Source of the DNA: Hoyosella sp. YIM 151337
Lineage (GTDB): Bacteria > Actinomycetota > Actinomycetes > Mycobacteriales > Mycobacteriaceae
Length of the DNA: 64,000 nt
Direction: 5' to 3'
Assembly (NCBI RefSeq): GCF_026041215.1
Contig: NZ_JAPEIQ010000030.1
Coordinates: forward strand, 217,703 to 281,702
The position numbers and the translations under genes were made by a program. Below, piece after piece: positions 9,620 through 19,043 of the stretch. Under the pieces are notes generated by a model. It had not been told where the DNA came from. It was given only the letters and a program-made list of their open reading frames with translations, and ran no database searches. Every line of letters starts with the position of its first letter. Position 1 is the first letter of the stretch.

Positions 9620-10879
9620 ATGTCTTTGATTCCTCGAGCGCTGCTCGCTGCGGGCGCTGCCACGGCGCTCTTGCTGACTGGGTGCTCCAACCCACTCAGC
9701 GCCGACCAGGCGGCAGAGGAGAACCTCGACGGCCGCGGCCCGATCACCTTCGCGATGGGGCGTAATGACGCCGCCGTGATGATGCAGGTGATCGACCGCT
9801 GGAATGAAGCTAATCCAGAGGAGCAGGTCGAGTTCATTGAACTCCCAGGTGAAGCGGACGAGCAGCGAAATGCCCTCGTCCAGTCACTGCAGGCGCAAGA
9901 CGGACAGTATGACGTCATGGCCCTCGATGTTGTCTGGACGGCTGAGTTTGCCGCGAACGGGTGGCTGCAGCCGCTCGAAGGTGAGATGGCGGTCGAGACG
10001 ACGGGGATCCTCCCGGCCACGGTGGACAGCGCCACCTACCGCGACACGTTGTACGCGGCTCCGCAAAATACCAATGGCGCCTTGCTGTTCTACCGGACGG
10101 ACCTCGTAGAGGAGGCTCCGACCACGTGGGACGAACTGATCGAAAGCTGCCCGGAAGCGTTCGACGAGGGAATTGCTTGCTACATCGGCCAGTTCCGCAA
10201 CTACGAAGGCCTCACCGTCAATGTGTCTGAGGCCGTCAACGCCTTCGGCGGCGCGATCGTAGGCGACGACGGCCAGACCCCTGAGGTGGATTCGCCGGAG
10301 GTTCGCGAAGCCCTCCAGACGCTCGTCGATGCGTTCGCAGACGGCGTGATTCCCCGGGCCGCCACCGGCTTCACCGAGGAAGAAACGCACCTCACGTTCA
10401 CCGGCGGCGACGCCATGTATGCGCGCAACTGGCCTTACATGTATGCGATCGCCGAGGGGGACGAGTCCGAGGTAGCAGACAACTTCGGTGTCGCCCCACT
10501 GCCTGGCAAGGATGGTGTCGGTGCTTCGACGCTGGGCGGATACAACAATGGGATCAGTGTGTTCTCTGAAAACAAAGCCACCGCACGCGATTTCATCGAA
10601 TTCGTGCAAAGCGAGGAGAACCAGCGGTCCTTCATGGAGGCTGCGTTCCCGCCCGTGCTCGAGTCCGTCTACGATGACGAGGAACTCCTTGCTGAGTACC
10701 CATACCTGCAGGTGCTGAAGGAGTCGCTGCAGAACGCGGAACCACGCCCGGTGACGCCGTTCTACGAGGCGATTTCGACTGCCATCCGCGACAACGCTTA
10801 TGCGGCGATCCGCGGTGATAAGTCCGTCGATCAGGCGATCACGGACATGCAGTCGGCAATTGATGCCGCGGGACGGTAA
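9620..10879 (+). CDS. lpqY: LpqY-type sugar-binding lipoprotein (trehalose importer)
   Basis: Extracellular solute-binding protein (family 1) of 419 aa. Signal peptide with lipobox LLTGC; the lipidated residue is Cys22. The segment DVMALDVVWTAEFA is shared with mycobacterial LpqY as I remember it. The later YAAPQNTNGALLFYRTDLV and GGDAMYARNWPYM segments are the usual sugar-binding features. LpqY recovers trehalose released during mycolate transfer, so the likely substrate here is trehalose, though a paralogue for another disaccharide cannot be excluded. ATG 9620 has GGAG five bases upstream; the longer TTG start at 9593 lacks this. First gene of a tight operon with two permeases. Confidence 0.88.
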   Translation: MSLIPRALLAAGAATALLLTGCSNPLSADQAAEENLDGRGPITFAMGRNDAAVMMQVIDRWNEANPEEQVEFIELPGEADEQRNALVQSLQAQDGQYDVMALDVVWTAEFAANGWLQPLEGEMAVETTGILPATVDSATYRDTLYAAPQNTNGALLFYRTDLVEEAPTTWDELIESCPEAFDEGIACYIGQFRNYEGLTVNVSEAVNAFGGAIVGDDGQTPEVDSPEVREALQTLVDAFADGVIPRAATGFTEEETHLTFTGGDAMYARNWPYMYAIAEGDESEVADNFGVAPLPGKDGVGASTLGGYNNGISVFSENKATARDFIEFVQSEENQRSFMEAAFPPVLESVYDDEELLAEYPYLQVLKESLQNAEPRPVTPFYEAISTAIRDNAYAAIRGDKSVDQAITDMQSAIDAAGR

Positions 10880-10906
10880 TGCCCTGGGGGACTGAAGGAG
10901 ACTCAC

Positions 10907-11932
10907 TTGGCTGAAACAGCTGGGGCCGGAGGCGAAGCCTCTGGCCCCTCGCTGCGTGAGCGGACGGGTCCCGGGGCCGCCACACGCAAGAAACGTGACT
11001 GGCGCCCGGTGTACCTGGTCGCTCCGGCGATGACGATTCTTGCGGTCGTGATCGCGTACCCCGTGTTACGAGCGGTATACCTGTCCTTTCGCAGTGATCA
11101 GGGTTTCGACCAAGAAACCGGCCGATTCGTACCCGGCGGATTCGCTGGCCTCACGCACTACAGCAAGTGGGTCTTCCAGCAAACCACCACCTCATTGGGG
11201 GAGACCATCGCGTGTCCACCCGGCACGCTCTGCTCCAACTTTTGGGAATCCGTGGGGGTGACGTTCTTCTTCGCCGCCGTCACCGTGACAGTCGAAGTGG
11301 TTCTTGGGTTCTGGATGGCGATCATCATGAGCCGATCCTTCGTGGGCCGCTCCGCGCTGCGGGCGAGCGTTTTGATCCCATGGGCGATTCCCACCGCCGT
11401 CACCGCAAAGCTGTGGTACTTCATCTTCGCAGATCAGGGCATCGCTAATAGCCTCCTGGGCCGTCAGATTGGGTGGCTGACGGAGGAATGGCCCGCGCGA
11501 TTTGCCGTCATCATCTCCGACGTGTGGAAAACCACGCCCTTCGTTGCGCTCCTCATCCTGGCAGGCCTGCAGATGATTCCGCAGGACGTGTACGAAGCAG
11601 CGAAAGTCGACGGGGCTACCGCGTGGCAGCGTTTTACCCAGATCACGTTGCCGCTCGTCAAACCCGCGCTGATGGTAGCGATCCTGTTTCGCACGCTGGA
11701 TGTGCTCCGTATGTACGACCTGCCGGCAATTCTGCATGGTGTATCAGGTGCATCACCCACGACTACTGTGTCGATCCTTGTCGTCGCAGACATTCGGCAA
11801 GGAAACTTCAATAGTGCCTCCGCACTTTCCACGCTCGTGTTCCTGATGATCTTCGCGGTTGCCTTCATCATGGTGAAGTGGCTGGGCGCCAACGCGATCC
11901 GCACACAGGATGCACAGGGGAAGGGAGCGTAA
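10907..11932 (+). CDS. sugA: ABC sugar permease, SugA type
   Basis: 341 aa, binding-protein-dependent permease (MalF/SugA family) with six predicted membrane helices; a polar N-terminal tail of about 35 residues precedes helix 1. The EAA loop that docks the ATPase is visible as YEAAKVDGATAWQRFTQITLPL. TTG start at 10907, with GAAGGAG six bases upstream. It lies 27 bases downstream of lpqY, and one base separates it from sugB. The periplasmic loop after helix 1 (about residues 60-115) is long and holds a CPPGTLC pair of cysteines. Confidence 0.92.
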   Translation: MAETAGAGGEASGPSLRERTGPGAATRKKRDWRPVYLVAPAMTILAVVIAYPVLRAVYLSFRSDQGFDQETGRFVPGGFAGLTHYSKWVFQQTTTSLGETIACPPGTLCSNFWESVGVTFFFAAVTVTVEVVLGFWMAIIMSRSFVGRSALRASVLIPWAIPTAVTAKLWYFIFADQGIANSLLGRQIGWLTEEWPARFAVIISDVWKTTPFVALLILAGLQMIPQDVYEAAKVDGATAWQRFTQITLPLVKPALMVAILFRTLDVLRMYDLPAILHGVSGASPTTTVSILVVADIRQGNFNSASALSTLVFLMIFAVAFIMVKWLGANAIRTQDAQGKGA

Positions 11933-11933
11933 C

Positions 11934-12851
11934 GTGACTAAGCCAGCCGTGGCGGTCGCGGAGCGACGCCCCGCAGACCGTTCACGCAGCGTCGCTTCCG
12001 CACGTGCGATTGCCGCCCGAAAACGGCGCGTGCAGATACTGCGGACATACGGCGGCGTCGGGCTGATACTCGTTTGGGGGCTCGCGCCGTTCTACTGGAT
12101 GGTCGTCACCGCACTTCGGGACCGGCGGCATACGTTCAGTACGACACCGTGGCCAACCCATGTCACACTGGAGAACTTCCGCAACGCTCTGACACCCCGC
12201 GCGGGTAATGACTTCATGGCCGCGATCATCAACAGCTTGATTATCGGTGCAGCCACCACCCTCATTGCGCTGTTGCTAGGAATATTCACCGCGTACGCAC
12301 TCGCCCGGCTTGATTTCCGGGGGAAGTATGTCGTCACTGGTGTGATACTTGCCGCAGCGATGTTCCCCACCGTGTCGCTGGTGACCCCCTTGTTCCAGCT
12401 TTTCACTGATATCAATTGGATCGGCACGTATCAGGCGCTAGTCATCCCGAACATCTCGTTCGTGCTGCCCTTGACCGTCTACACTTTGACGTCGTTTTTT
12501 GGTGATCTGCCGTGGGAATTAGAGGAGGCGGCCCGAGTCGATGGCGCGACGCGGGCGCAGGCCTTCCGGATCGTGATCCTTCCGCTGGCAGCGCCAGCAC
12601 TCTTCACCACGGCGATTCTCGCTTTCATCTTCACGTGGAACGAATTCCTGTTGGCGAGCCTGCTGTCGAACCGTTCCACCGAGCCAGTGACGGTGGCGAT
12701 TGCGCGTTTCGCGGGAGACAACCCATTCGCCCAGCCGTACGCGGCGATCATGGCTGCCGGAACGATCGTCACGATTCCCCTTGTCATCATGGTGCTTGTC
12801 TTCCAGCGGCGCATCGTGTCTGGCCTGACCGCAGGAGGGGTGAAGAGCTGA
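11934..12851 (+). CDS. sugB: ABC sugar permease, SugB type
   Basis: 305 aa, second permease of the importer (MalG/SugB family) with six predicted helices. EAA loop: LEEAARVDGATRAQAFRIVILPLAAPAL region. GTG start at 11934, one base after the sugA stop, with AAGGGA upstream. The N-terminal 35 residues are Arg-rich and cytoplasmic. Its TGA stop overlaps the ATG of the next small gene (TGATG), showing translational coupling. Confidence 0.92.
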   Translation: MTKPAVAVAERRPADRSRSVASARAIAARKRRVQILRTYGGVGLILVWGLAPFYWMVVTALRDRRHTFSTTPWPTHVTLENFRNALTPRAGNDFMAAIINSLIIGAATTLIALLLGIFTAYALARLDFRGKYVVTGVILAAAMFPTVSLVTPLFQLFTDINWIGTYQALVIPNISFVLPLTVYTLTSFFGDLPWELEEAARVDGATRAQAFRIVILPLAAPALFTTAILAFIFTWNEFLLASLLSNRSTEPVTVAIARFAGDNPFAQPYAAIMAAGTIVTIPLVIMVLVFQRRIVSGLTAGGVKS

Positions 12852-13057
12852 TGCATCCGCTGGGACTTCAACAACGTCTCGAACTCATGCTCGGATTCTT
12901 GGGCTTCTTCACGTTCATCGCGTTCATCAGTGCCGTCGCAGTGATATTCCGCGGTGAGGTGGCGCTCGGTCCGTCGATCGTTCTGCTGGTGTGCGTCTCG
13001 CTGACATGGCTGACGTTCCGTAAATGGCGAGCCGTGCGAGACAGTCTGCAAAGCTGA
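12851..13057 (+). CDS. Small two-helix membrane protein of the sugar importer operon
   Basis: 68 aa with two strongly hydrophobic stretches (about residues 14-36 and 40-56). It starts inside the sugB stop codon, so it is translated with the permeases. Corynebacterium glutamicum carries a small membrane protein (cg0833, as I recall) in its trehalose-uptake locus tusFGK2E; this gene may be the equivalent. It may assist assembly of the transporter. The ATPase gene that usually completes such operons (sugC/tusK2) is absent: the next gene is a hydrolase. Confidence 0.75.
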   Translation: MHPLGLQQRLELMLGFLGFFTFIAFISAVAVIFRGEVALGPSIVLLVCVSLTWLTFRKWRAVRDSLQS

Positions 13058-13108
13058 GTTTGGCGGGGCCGTGTACTGCGCACGGGGTGCAAGCGTAATA
13101 ATCAGGGC

Positions 13109-13894
13109 ATGGACCTGGCTTACCGCGTTTTCGGCAAAGGCCCGACACTCGTTCTGATGCACGGCATCGTGCACTGCCAGGACGCCTGGAACCCAGTGAT
13201 TCCACAGTTGGCTAAGCACCGCCGCGTGGTGACGATTGACTTGCCGAGCCATGGGCTGTCCCCGCAACTGCCGGCCACAGAACGGTGTTTGCAGGCACTC
13301 GCCGACGAGGTTGAGGAATTTCTGCCCACAGTGACGCCAGAGGGCGACCAGGTGCACGTCGCCGGTAACTCACTGGGAGGGTGGCTGGCGCTGGAACTCG
13401 CAGCCCGTGGCGCGGTTGCCTCTGCGACGGCGCTGTCGCCTGGCGGTTTCTGGGTGAGTGACTTTGATCGAGTGCGCACCAACAAGACGTTCTTGGCTAT
13501 GCGCAGTGTCGCGCGGGTTGTGAAACCGCTCCGCGGTCCGCTGCTGAGTAACCGGGTTGGCCGTAGCGTGGCACTGGGCGCCTTCTTCGGGAGGCCCTGG
13601 CGGGTCAGCCCGGACGATGCGATCCGCGACATCGAGTCGCTCACCACCAATACGCTGATCGACGTCATCCAGGGCGAGGATTGGGCGTTCTCCGCGCAGG
13701 TCGATCCGTCGATTCCCATCACTGTGCAATGGGGCGGCGGCGACCTTATCCTTCCGGTTTACGAAGCGGCGAAGGTCCGCGACGCGTTTCCGCAAGCTCG
13801 GGTTATCGTGATGCCATGGATTGGCCATGTGCCGATGATTGACGACCCGGAGGAAATCGCCGCCATCCTCATTGAGGGCAGCAGCGGGCGTTGA
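13109..13894 (+). CDS. Alpha/beta hydrolase
   Basis: 261 aa, single alpha/beta-hydrolase domain. The oxyanion region is HGIVHCQDAW, the nucleophile elbow GNSLGG (Ser in AGNSLGGWLALEL), the acid lies around WGGGDLILP, and the catalytic His is in GHVPMIDDPEEIA near the C-terminus. Esterase or C-C hydrolase type; the substrate is unknown. In M. tuberculosis a hydrolase (Rv0045c) sits in the same neighbourhood. Its TGA stop abuts the stop codon of the convergent LLM gene with no gap. Confidence 0.9.
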   Translation: MDLAYRVFGKGPTLVLMHGIVHCQDAWNPVIPQLAKHRRVVTIDLPSHGLSPQLPATERCLQALADEVEEFLPTVTPEGDQVHVAGNSLGGWLALELAARGAVASATALSPGGFWVSDFDRVRTNKTFLAMRSVARVVKPLRGPLLSNRVGRSVALGAFFGRPWRVSPDDAIRDIESLTTNTLIDVIQGEDWAFSAQVDPSIPITVQWGGGDLILPVYEAAKVRDAFPQARVIVMPWIGHVPMIDDPEEIAAILIEGSSGR

Positions 13895-14668
13895 CTACCC
13901 GTTTCGGGTGTCACGCCACTTGATCGCTTCGAGCACGGGGGCCATGTCGTAATCGGGACCGTTCAGCGGCACGGTGAAGAATGAGGCACCCGCTTTAACA
14001 AAATCATCTGCCTCGGACACACCGGGGAACTCGATGGAACGCTCAATCAGGCTGGGGTCGCGACCTTCTGCGGTGCAATGGTCGTTCAGTACACCCGATT
14101 TATAGGTGAAGGTGTCGATATCGCCGAAACTGTGCCAAATGTCGGCGTGACGGGCCACCAGGCGCAGCGTCTTCTTCACTCCGCCCCCACCGATCAGCAT
14201 CGGGAGGTGCCGGGTGGGCGGTGGGTTGAGCTTCTTAAACCGTGCTTCAATGCGGGGGAGATACTCCCCGAGCAGGTTGAGTCTCGAGACTTTGGTGCCG
14301 AATTCGTAACCGTATTCGTCGAAGTCACGCTGAAACCAGCCGGAACCGATGCCGAAGATGAGGCGGCCACCCGAAATGTGGTCGACCGTGCGGGCCATGT
14401 CTGCGAGCAGATCCGGATTACGGTACACGCCACAGGTGACGAGAGCACCGAACTCTACCCGCTCGGTTTGCTCGGCCCACGCGGCGAGCATGGTCCAGCA
14501 CTCGAAGTGAGGGCCATCTGGCTCACCGTAGAGCGGGTAGAAGTGGTCCCAGTTGAACACCACATCCACTTCGGCGTCTTCGGCTCGGAGGACAGCGTCG
14601 CGTATCAGGGCGTAGTCGGGGGAGTGTTGTGGCTGGATCTGAACACCGATGCGGAGGGGGCGGTCCAT
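13895..14668 (-). CDS. LLM-class (F420-dependent type) oxidoreductase
   Basis: 257 aa, luciferase-like monooxygenase TIM-barrel family, probably F420-dependent as for most mycobacterial members. Diagnostic segments are FNWDHFYPLYGEPDGPHFECW near the N-terminus (split here for length: FNWDHFYPLY then HFECW), LVTCGVYRNPDLLADMA, GRLIFGIGSGWFQRDFDEYG and LMIGGGGVKKTLRLVARHAD. The start ATG 14668 (MDRPLRIGVQIQPQ) begins exactly at the first barrel strand; the longer frame upstream has no homologous character. It lies convergently against the hydrolase, as the Rv0044c-Rv0045c pair does in M. tuberculosis. Confidence 0.9.
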   Translation of the reverse strand: MDRPLRIGVQIQPQHSPDYALIRDAVLRAEDAEVDVVFNWDHFYPLYGEPDGPHFECWTMLAAWAEQTERVEFGALVTCGVYRNPDLLADMARTVDHISGGRLIFGIGSGWFQRDFDEYGYEFGTKVSRLNLLGEYLPRIEARFKKLNPPPTRHLPMLIGGGGVKKTLRLVARHADIWHSFGDIDTFTYKSGVLNDHCTAEGRDPSLIERSIEFPGVSEADDFVKAGASFFTVPLNGPDYDMAPVLEAIKWRDTRNG

Positions 14669-14730
14669 GTTTCCACTAATACAGGCCCCCGGCCGTCTGT
14701 GCATCAGGGAGCCCGACTAACGGGGTGTTA

Positions 14731-14756
14731 TTTGACCGGCTAATTACCCGGTCAAA
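14731..14756. promoter_or_regulatory. Perfect 9-bp inverted repeat, candidate operator
   Basis: TTTGACCGG, eight bases (CTAATTAC), CCGGTCAAA. It lies between the divergent LLM gene (start 14668) and the antiporter gene (start 14844). Its size and symmetry suit a TetR- or GntR-like dimer. No regulator gene is next to it. Confidence 0.5.
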
Positions 14757-14843
14757 CAAAAGGCCGCGCTTTGTCGAAGCTATTGACACGGGGGGTTGGC
14801 TGGCGCACCGTTAGATCAACTGCGGCTGAGCCAGAGGTGTCTA

Positions 14844-16835
14844 ATGCCTAATGAGGTCGTCGAGCAATTACCCAGAGCGCTGCTCGAAGTATCGCTCTTG
14901 CTTGGGGCTGCAGTGCTTATCAGCCTGATTACGCGAAAGATTCATATCCAGCTGACGGTCGTGCTCGCGGTGGCGGGGTTACTGGCTACCGAAATGGGGG
15001 CGGATCTCGCGGTCTCGCAAATGCTCAGCGGAGAGGGTTTCAAAGAACTACTCATTCATCTTTTTCTTCCTATTCTGATTTTCGAGGCGGCTCTTGGCCT
15101 GTCAACACGGGAGTTCATGCGGAACCTTCTCGCGATAAGTGCGCTCGCGTCGGTCGCGCTCGTGATTGCTGCGGCAGTCGTGGGTGCCAGTTTGACCCTC
15201 TTCCTGGGAATTCCGCTCGTCGCCGCGCTGCTGTTCGGTGTTCTCATCTCCGCTACTGATCCAGTCGCCGTCGTCGCGATCTTCCGCGAACTCGGTGTTC
15301 CGAAACGTTTGCTCACGGTGGTTGAGGGTGAAAGCCTCCTCAACGATGGTGTCGCGATCGTGCTGTACAACATCCTCGTCATCGCCACAGTGACCGGGAT
15401 GCTCTCCGTCGGCGCCGGGGCGGTTGATTTCGTGGTCGTTGTGGCGGGCGGCATCGTGACAGGTGCGGTGGTCGGGACGCTCGCCGTGCTCTTGCTGCCG
15501 CTATTGGACCGGCTGGCGGCTGCGGCGATGTCTATCGCCGTCGCGTACGGTTCGTTCGTCTTTGCCGAGGCTGTGCTGCATGCATCCGGCGTGATGGCAG
15601 CGGTGGCAGCCGGCATCACAGTGGGTGGCCTGATGGAAAGCCGGGCGCAGCACGCGGCCCGTGACCTTTTGCATGAACTGTGGGCATCACTCGGATACAT
15701 GGCGAACGCGCTGCTGTTTCTCTTCATCGGGCTCGCGCTGGATTTTCAGTTGATCCGAGACAATCTCGCTGCGATAGGGCTCGGGATCGCCGCTGTACTG
15801 ATTTCCCGTCCACTGGGCGTCATCCCGGTCGTCCTGGTTCTCGAACGGCTCGCGCGGATTCCGAGAGTTGGCAACCGGAACTCAGCCGTAGTCGTGTGGG
15901 GCGGCCTCCGCGGTGGCGTTGCGCTGGCACTGGCGCTCGCGCTGCCGCTTGAGCTCGGTGATTTGCGTGACCAGTTCATAGCGATGACGGGGGGCATTGT
16001 CCTCGCCACGCTGCTGATCAACGCGACGACGATCTCGTTTGTGGTGCATTCGCTCGGGCTCGACAAGCCAAGCCGTAAAGATGAGTATCTCGAAGCACTG
16101 GCCAGAATGGTGGCTGTGCGGTCCGCCCGGGAACGTCTCGATGACTTGGGATTCAGCGATGAGCTCGTCAATGCCCACCTCGACGTTGCAGAGGCGGACG
16201 CTCGGGACCAACTTGCACGAACCCGGCTCAATGCTCAGGAGCAGGTCGATGTCCTAGAGCTTCGCGGCCTGCATATTCAGCGGGAGACGTATCAGAGTCT
16301 CAGTGACGCAGGGCTGCTGCCACCGATCGCAACGCGCACTCTGATGCAGGAGATCGACGACGAGATCGAGGAAGTCAGCGAGGGCGGACTCCGCATTGAC
16401 GAGGCACGCCGTGCGTGTTTGCCCTGGTATGCGCGGTTGCACAGGTTCACGCTGGGGAAGCTCCCGCCGCCGCTAGGCGAAGATTTAGACGAGGTGGGCT
16501 ACATCGAGATCTGCGCGCGCCGACTCGCAGCACACAACGCTGCGGACGAACTTGAACTTTTCAAGTCTTTGCCGAACGTGGAGGTCGCAAACGTCGAGAC
16601 CGCAAAGCGCCTGTTCCTGCACTGGGAGGAGCGTGCGACGGAAACGCTCGAAACCTTGGGTGTGTCCGAAAAGTTCGACGAACGCGTCTTACGCCGGCGC
16701 CAGGCGAAGGCGCTGAGCCGGATCGCTATTGTGGAGGCCCTCCAGCAAATGGTGTCCGCCGGTGTGATGTCACAGCAAGTTGCTGACGAGGCGGCCGAAC
16801 GTGTGTCAACTGAAGTTCAGCAAGCGGGTGAGTAA
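14844..16835 (+). CDS. Na+/H+ antiporter, CPA1 family (NhaP-like)
   Basis: 663 aa. The N-terminal ~400 residues form a cation:proton antiporter with 11-12 predicted helices. The conserved ion-binding motifs are ATDPVAVVAIF (TDPV, helix 5) and GESLLNDGVAIVLY (ND, helix 6). VVVWGGLRGGVALALALALP is the usual helix 10 region. A hydrophilic C-terminal domain of about 250 residues follows, with charged, alpha-helical sequence, probably a regulatory cytosolic tail. ATG 14844 with AGAGG upstream was chosen over a longer frame from 14796 that adds non-membrane residues. It exports sodium in exchange for protons, for pH and salt homeostasis. Confidence 0.9.
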   Translation: MPNEVVEQLPRALLEVSLLLGAAVLISLITRKIHIQLTVVLAVAGLLATEMGADLAVSQMLSGEGFKELLIHLFLPILIFEAALGLSTREFMRNLLAISALASVALVIAAAVVGASLTLFLGIPLVAALLFGVLISATDPVAVVAIFRELGVPKRLLTVVEGESLLNDGVAIVLYNILVIATVTGMLSVGAGAVDFVVVVAGGIVTGAVVGTLAVLLLPLLDRLAAAAMSIAVAYGSFVFAEAVLHASGVMAAVAAGITVGGLMESRAQHAARDLLHELWASLGYMANALLFLFIGLALDFQLIRDNLAAIGLGIAAVLISRPLGVIPVVLVLERLARIPRVGNRNSAVVVWGGLRGGVALALALALPLELGDLRDQFIAMTGGIVLATLLINATTISFVVHSLGLDKPSRKDEYLEALARMVAVRSARERLDDLGFSDELVNAHLDVAEADARDQLARTRLNAQEQVDVLELRGLHIQRETYQSLSDAGLLPPIATRTLMQEIDDEIEEVSEGGLRIDEARRACLPWYARLHRFTLGKLPPPLGEDLDEVGYIEICARRLAAHNAADELELFKSLPNVEVANVETAKRLFLHWEERATETLETLGVSEKFDERVLRRRQAKALSRIAIVEALQQMVSAGVMSQQVADEAAERVSTEVQQAGE

Positions 16836-16854
16836 CGATTTCAGCCTGCCGGAC

Positions 16855-17232
16855 CTATCGATCTTCGTCGGTCTCTTCGATGTCGTCACCTGAGCTTTCT
16901 TCAACGAGGTCACGGTTTTCCTCGTGGTCTGCGTAGTCTTCGGCGAAGGCCGTTCCGGTGACTGTGGCACCGGTGCCGGGCACACGCACAGTTGGCCTGC
17001 TCCCGGGCCGGTACTGCTCATTGATGTCTGATACGCGTTCCTTCGCGCGTTCGACGACGTCTGGATCGAGCTCCGATGTGTCTGGTACAGTGCCCGCTGC
17101 GCGGGTGTGCGACGTGGAATCTTCTTGAGCCATCTTGTGAGATTCCTGGTCTTCGCGGATCTCTTCGGACGTGGTGTGCACCCGCTCGCCGCCGGTGATG
17201 TCGCCAGGTTGTCCTTCGGTGTTCTCAGTCAT
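16855..17232 (-). CDS. Acidic hydrophilic protein of unknown function
   Basis: 125 aa, rich in Asp, Glu, Thr and Arg, with no hydrophobic core, signal or cysteine. Probably largely disordered. The centre has a modestly ordered stretch (DPDVVERAKERVSDINEQYR), and the C-terminus is strongly acidic (SSGDDIEETDED). ATG 17232 is preceded by GAAGGGG at good spacing. It is downstream of ino1 on the same strand, but separated from it by a strong hairpin, so it is probably not cotranscribed. Confidence 0.65.
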   Translation of the reverse strand: MTENTEGQPGDITGGERVHTTSEEIREDQESHKMAQEDSTSHTRAAGTVPDTSELDPDVVERAKERVSDINEQYRPGSRPTVRVPGTGATVTGTAFAEDYADHEENRDLVEESSGDDIEETDEDR

Positions 17233-17318
17233 TCGGTTACCCCTTCGGCTTCGTCGTGTCAGCCCGGACCTTCCGGGGGGTACCCACATGCGGCAGAGAA
17301 ATACCTCTGGGAGAGCAA

Positions 17319-17350
17319 ACGGGGGCCCAGTCCGTGGACTGAGCCCCCGT
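17319..17350 (-). terminator. Hairpin terminator after ino1
   Basis: ACGGGGGC (17319-17326), then CAGTCC / GT / GGACTG, then GCCCCCGT (17343-17350). The stem is about 14 bp with one internal C/A mismatch and a two-base loop, 18 bases after the ino1 stop. There is no U-tract, as is usual in high-GC actinobacteria. Confidence 0.75.
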
Positions 17351-17368
17351 ATGGCGAGGCAGCGGTGC

Positions 17369-18445
17369 TTACTTGCCGTCGATGAAATCTTCGAGCTGCT
17401 GGCGTGCGATGTCGTCCGCGAGCTGCTTGGGCGGTGACTTCATCAGGTATGACGACGCGGAGAAGACTGGTCCGCCAATGCCGCGGTCCTTGGCAATCTT
17501 GGCGGCACGAACCGCGTCGATGATGATGCCCGCCGAGTTGGGCGAGTCCCATACCTCGAGCTTGTACTCAAGGTTCAGCGGAACGTCACCAAACGCGCGG
17601 CCCTCGAGGCGAACGTACGCCCACTTGCGGTCATCGAGCCAGCCGACGTAATCGGACGGTCCGATGTGCACGTCTTTGGCGACGAGTTCGCGCTTGATGT
17701 TGGAGGTGACGGCTTGCGTCTTGGAGATCTTCTTCGATTCCAGCCGTTCGCGCTCCAGCATGTTCTTGAAGTCCATGTTGCCACCGACGTTGAGCTGCAT
17801 GGTGCGGTCGAGCTGGACGCCGCGATCCTCGAACAGTTTCGCCATGACGCGGTGCGTAATGGTGGCGCCGACCTGCGACTTGATGTCGTCACCTACGATC
17901 GGGACGCCGGCGTCCTCGAACTTCTGTGCCCACACAGGGTCGGATGCGATGAAGACTGGCAGAGCGTTGACGAAAGCAACTCCTGCGTCGATCGCGCACT
18001 GCGCGTAGAACTTGTCCGCTTCCTCTGAACCCACCGGAAGGTACGAGACCAGCACGTCTACCTGCGCGTCTTTAAGCGCCTGGACCACGTCGACGGCGTC
18101 CGCGTCAGCTTCGTCGATCGTTTCCCGGTAGTACTTGCCCAGTCCGTCGAGAGTCGGGCCACGCTGCACGATCACGCCCGAAGGCGGAACGTCAGCAATC
18201 TTGATGGTGTTGTTCTCGCTAGCGTTAATTGCCTCGGCGAGGTCAACGCCGACCTTCTTGGCATCCACATCGAACGCTGCGACGAACTCGACGTCGCTGA
18301 TGTGGTACGAGCCGAAGCGGACATGCATGAGGCCGGGAACTGTCGAGTTGTCGTCGGCATTCTTGTAATACTCGACGCCTTGGACCAGCGATGAGGCGCA
18401 GTTGCCAACGCCGGCGATAGCGACGCGTACCTTGTTGTCACCCAT
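17369..18445 (-). CDS. ino1: Inositol-3-phosphate synthase
   Basis: 358 aa, NAD-dependent conversion of glucose 6-phosphate to 1L-myo-inositol 3-phosphate, the first step towards phosphatidylinositol, PIM/LAM and mycothiol. The NAD-binding glycine motif is [16 protein letters not shown] at residues 8-23. Further family segments are [29 protein letters not shown] and [18 protein letters not shown]. Length and motifs match mycobacterial Ino1. ATG 18445 with AAGGAG upstream. The upstream padR gene overlaps it by eight bases, so the two are one operon. Confidence 0.97.
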   Translation of the reverse strand: MGDNKVRVAIAGVGNCASSLVQGVEYYKNADDNSTVPGLMHVRFGSYHISDVEFVAAFDVDAKKVGVDLAEAINASENNTIKIADVPPSGVIVQRGPTLDGLGKYYRETIDEADADAVDVVQALKDAQVDVLVSYLPVGSEEADKFYAQCAIDAGVAFVNALPVFIASDPVWAQKFEDAGVPIVGDDIKSQVGATITHRVMAKLFEDRGVQLDRTMQLNVGGNMDFKNMLERERLESKKISKTQAVTSNIKRELVAKDVHIGPSDYVGWLDDRKWAYVRLEGRAFGDVPLNLEYKLEVWDSPNSAGIIIDAVRAAKIAKDRGIGGPVFSASSYLMKSPPKQLADDIARQQLEDFIDGK

Positions 18446-19043
18446 GTTCGGGATCTCCTTCTTTCTGATGAAGCTCGCTGGATAGCTCGGCGGGAAGGGC
18501 GACGGCCTGTGTGCGCTCGCCCGCGGCCCCGGCTTCGGCTGTGATGAGTTCGTTCAGCCAGCGCACTTCTCTTTCACTGGATTCCAGGGAGAGCTGATGC
18601 AACTGGCGTGTGTATCGGTCTTGGCTGGTGGCGCGGCGGATGGCCTCCCGCAGCCCCTCCCGCCGTTCTTCGACTTGCCTGCGCCGCCCTTCGAGAATTC
18701 GCAGCCGGGCATCTGCCGGTGTGCGGCTGAAGAAGGCGAGGTGCACGCCGAATCCGTCATCGCTGTAGTTTTGCGGGCCAGTGTCCGCTACCAGCTCAGC
18801 GAATCGGCCGCGCCCCTTCTCAGTGATCTCGTAGACCCGCCGGGCACGTCGCCGAAGCCCTGTTCCCTCGGATTCTGGATCCTCCTCGATGACCCCGTCG
18901 GCAAGCATCCGTCGCAGCGCCGGATATAGCGAGCCGTAGGAGAAAGCCCGGAAAGGCCCGAGGAGCCCCGTGAGCCGCTTGCGCAACTCATAGCCGTGCA
19001 TAGGCGCTTCTTGGAGGAGGCCGAGAATCGCAAGCTCAAGCAC
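18438..19043 (-). CDS. PadR-family transcriptional regulator
   Basis: 201 aa. Winged-helix domain at residues 1-85 ([20 protein letters not shown], then [18 protein letters not shown]), and a C-terminal helical dimerisation region. It closely resembles my recollection of Rv0047c, which also precedes ino1. GTG 19043 was chosen because GGGAGG lies just upstream and the protein begins at the conserved LELAILG. The frame stays open to 19208, but that extension covers the promoter region. It shares eight bases with ino1 and probably regulates its own operon. Confidence 0.92.
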   Translation of the reverse strand: MLELAILGLLQEAPMHGYELRKRLTGLLGPFRAFSYGSLYPALRRMLADGVIEEDPESEGTGLRRRARRVYEITEKGRGRFAELVADTGPQNYSDDGFGVHLAFFSRTPADARLRILEGRRRQVEERREGLREAIRRATSQDRYTRQLHQLSLESSEREVRWLNELITAEAGAAGERTQAVALPAELSSELHQKEGDPEHG

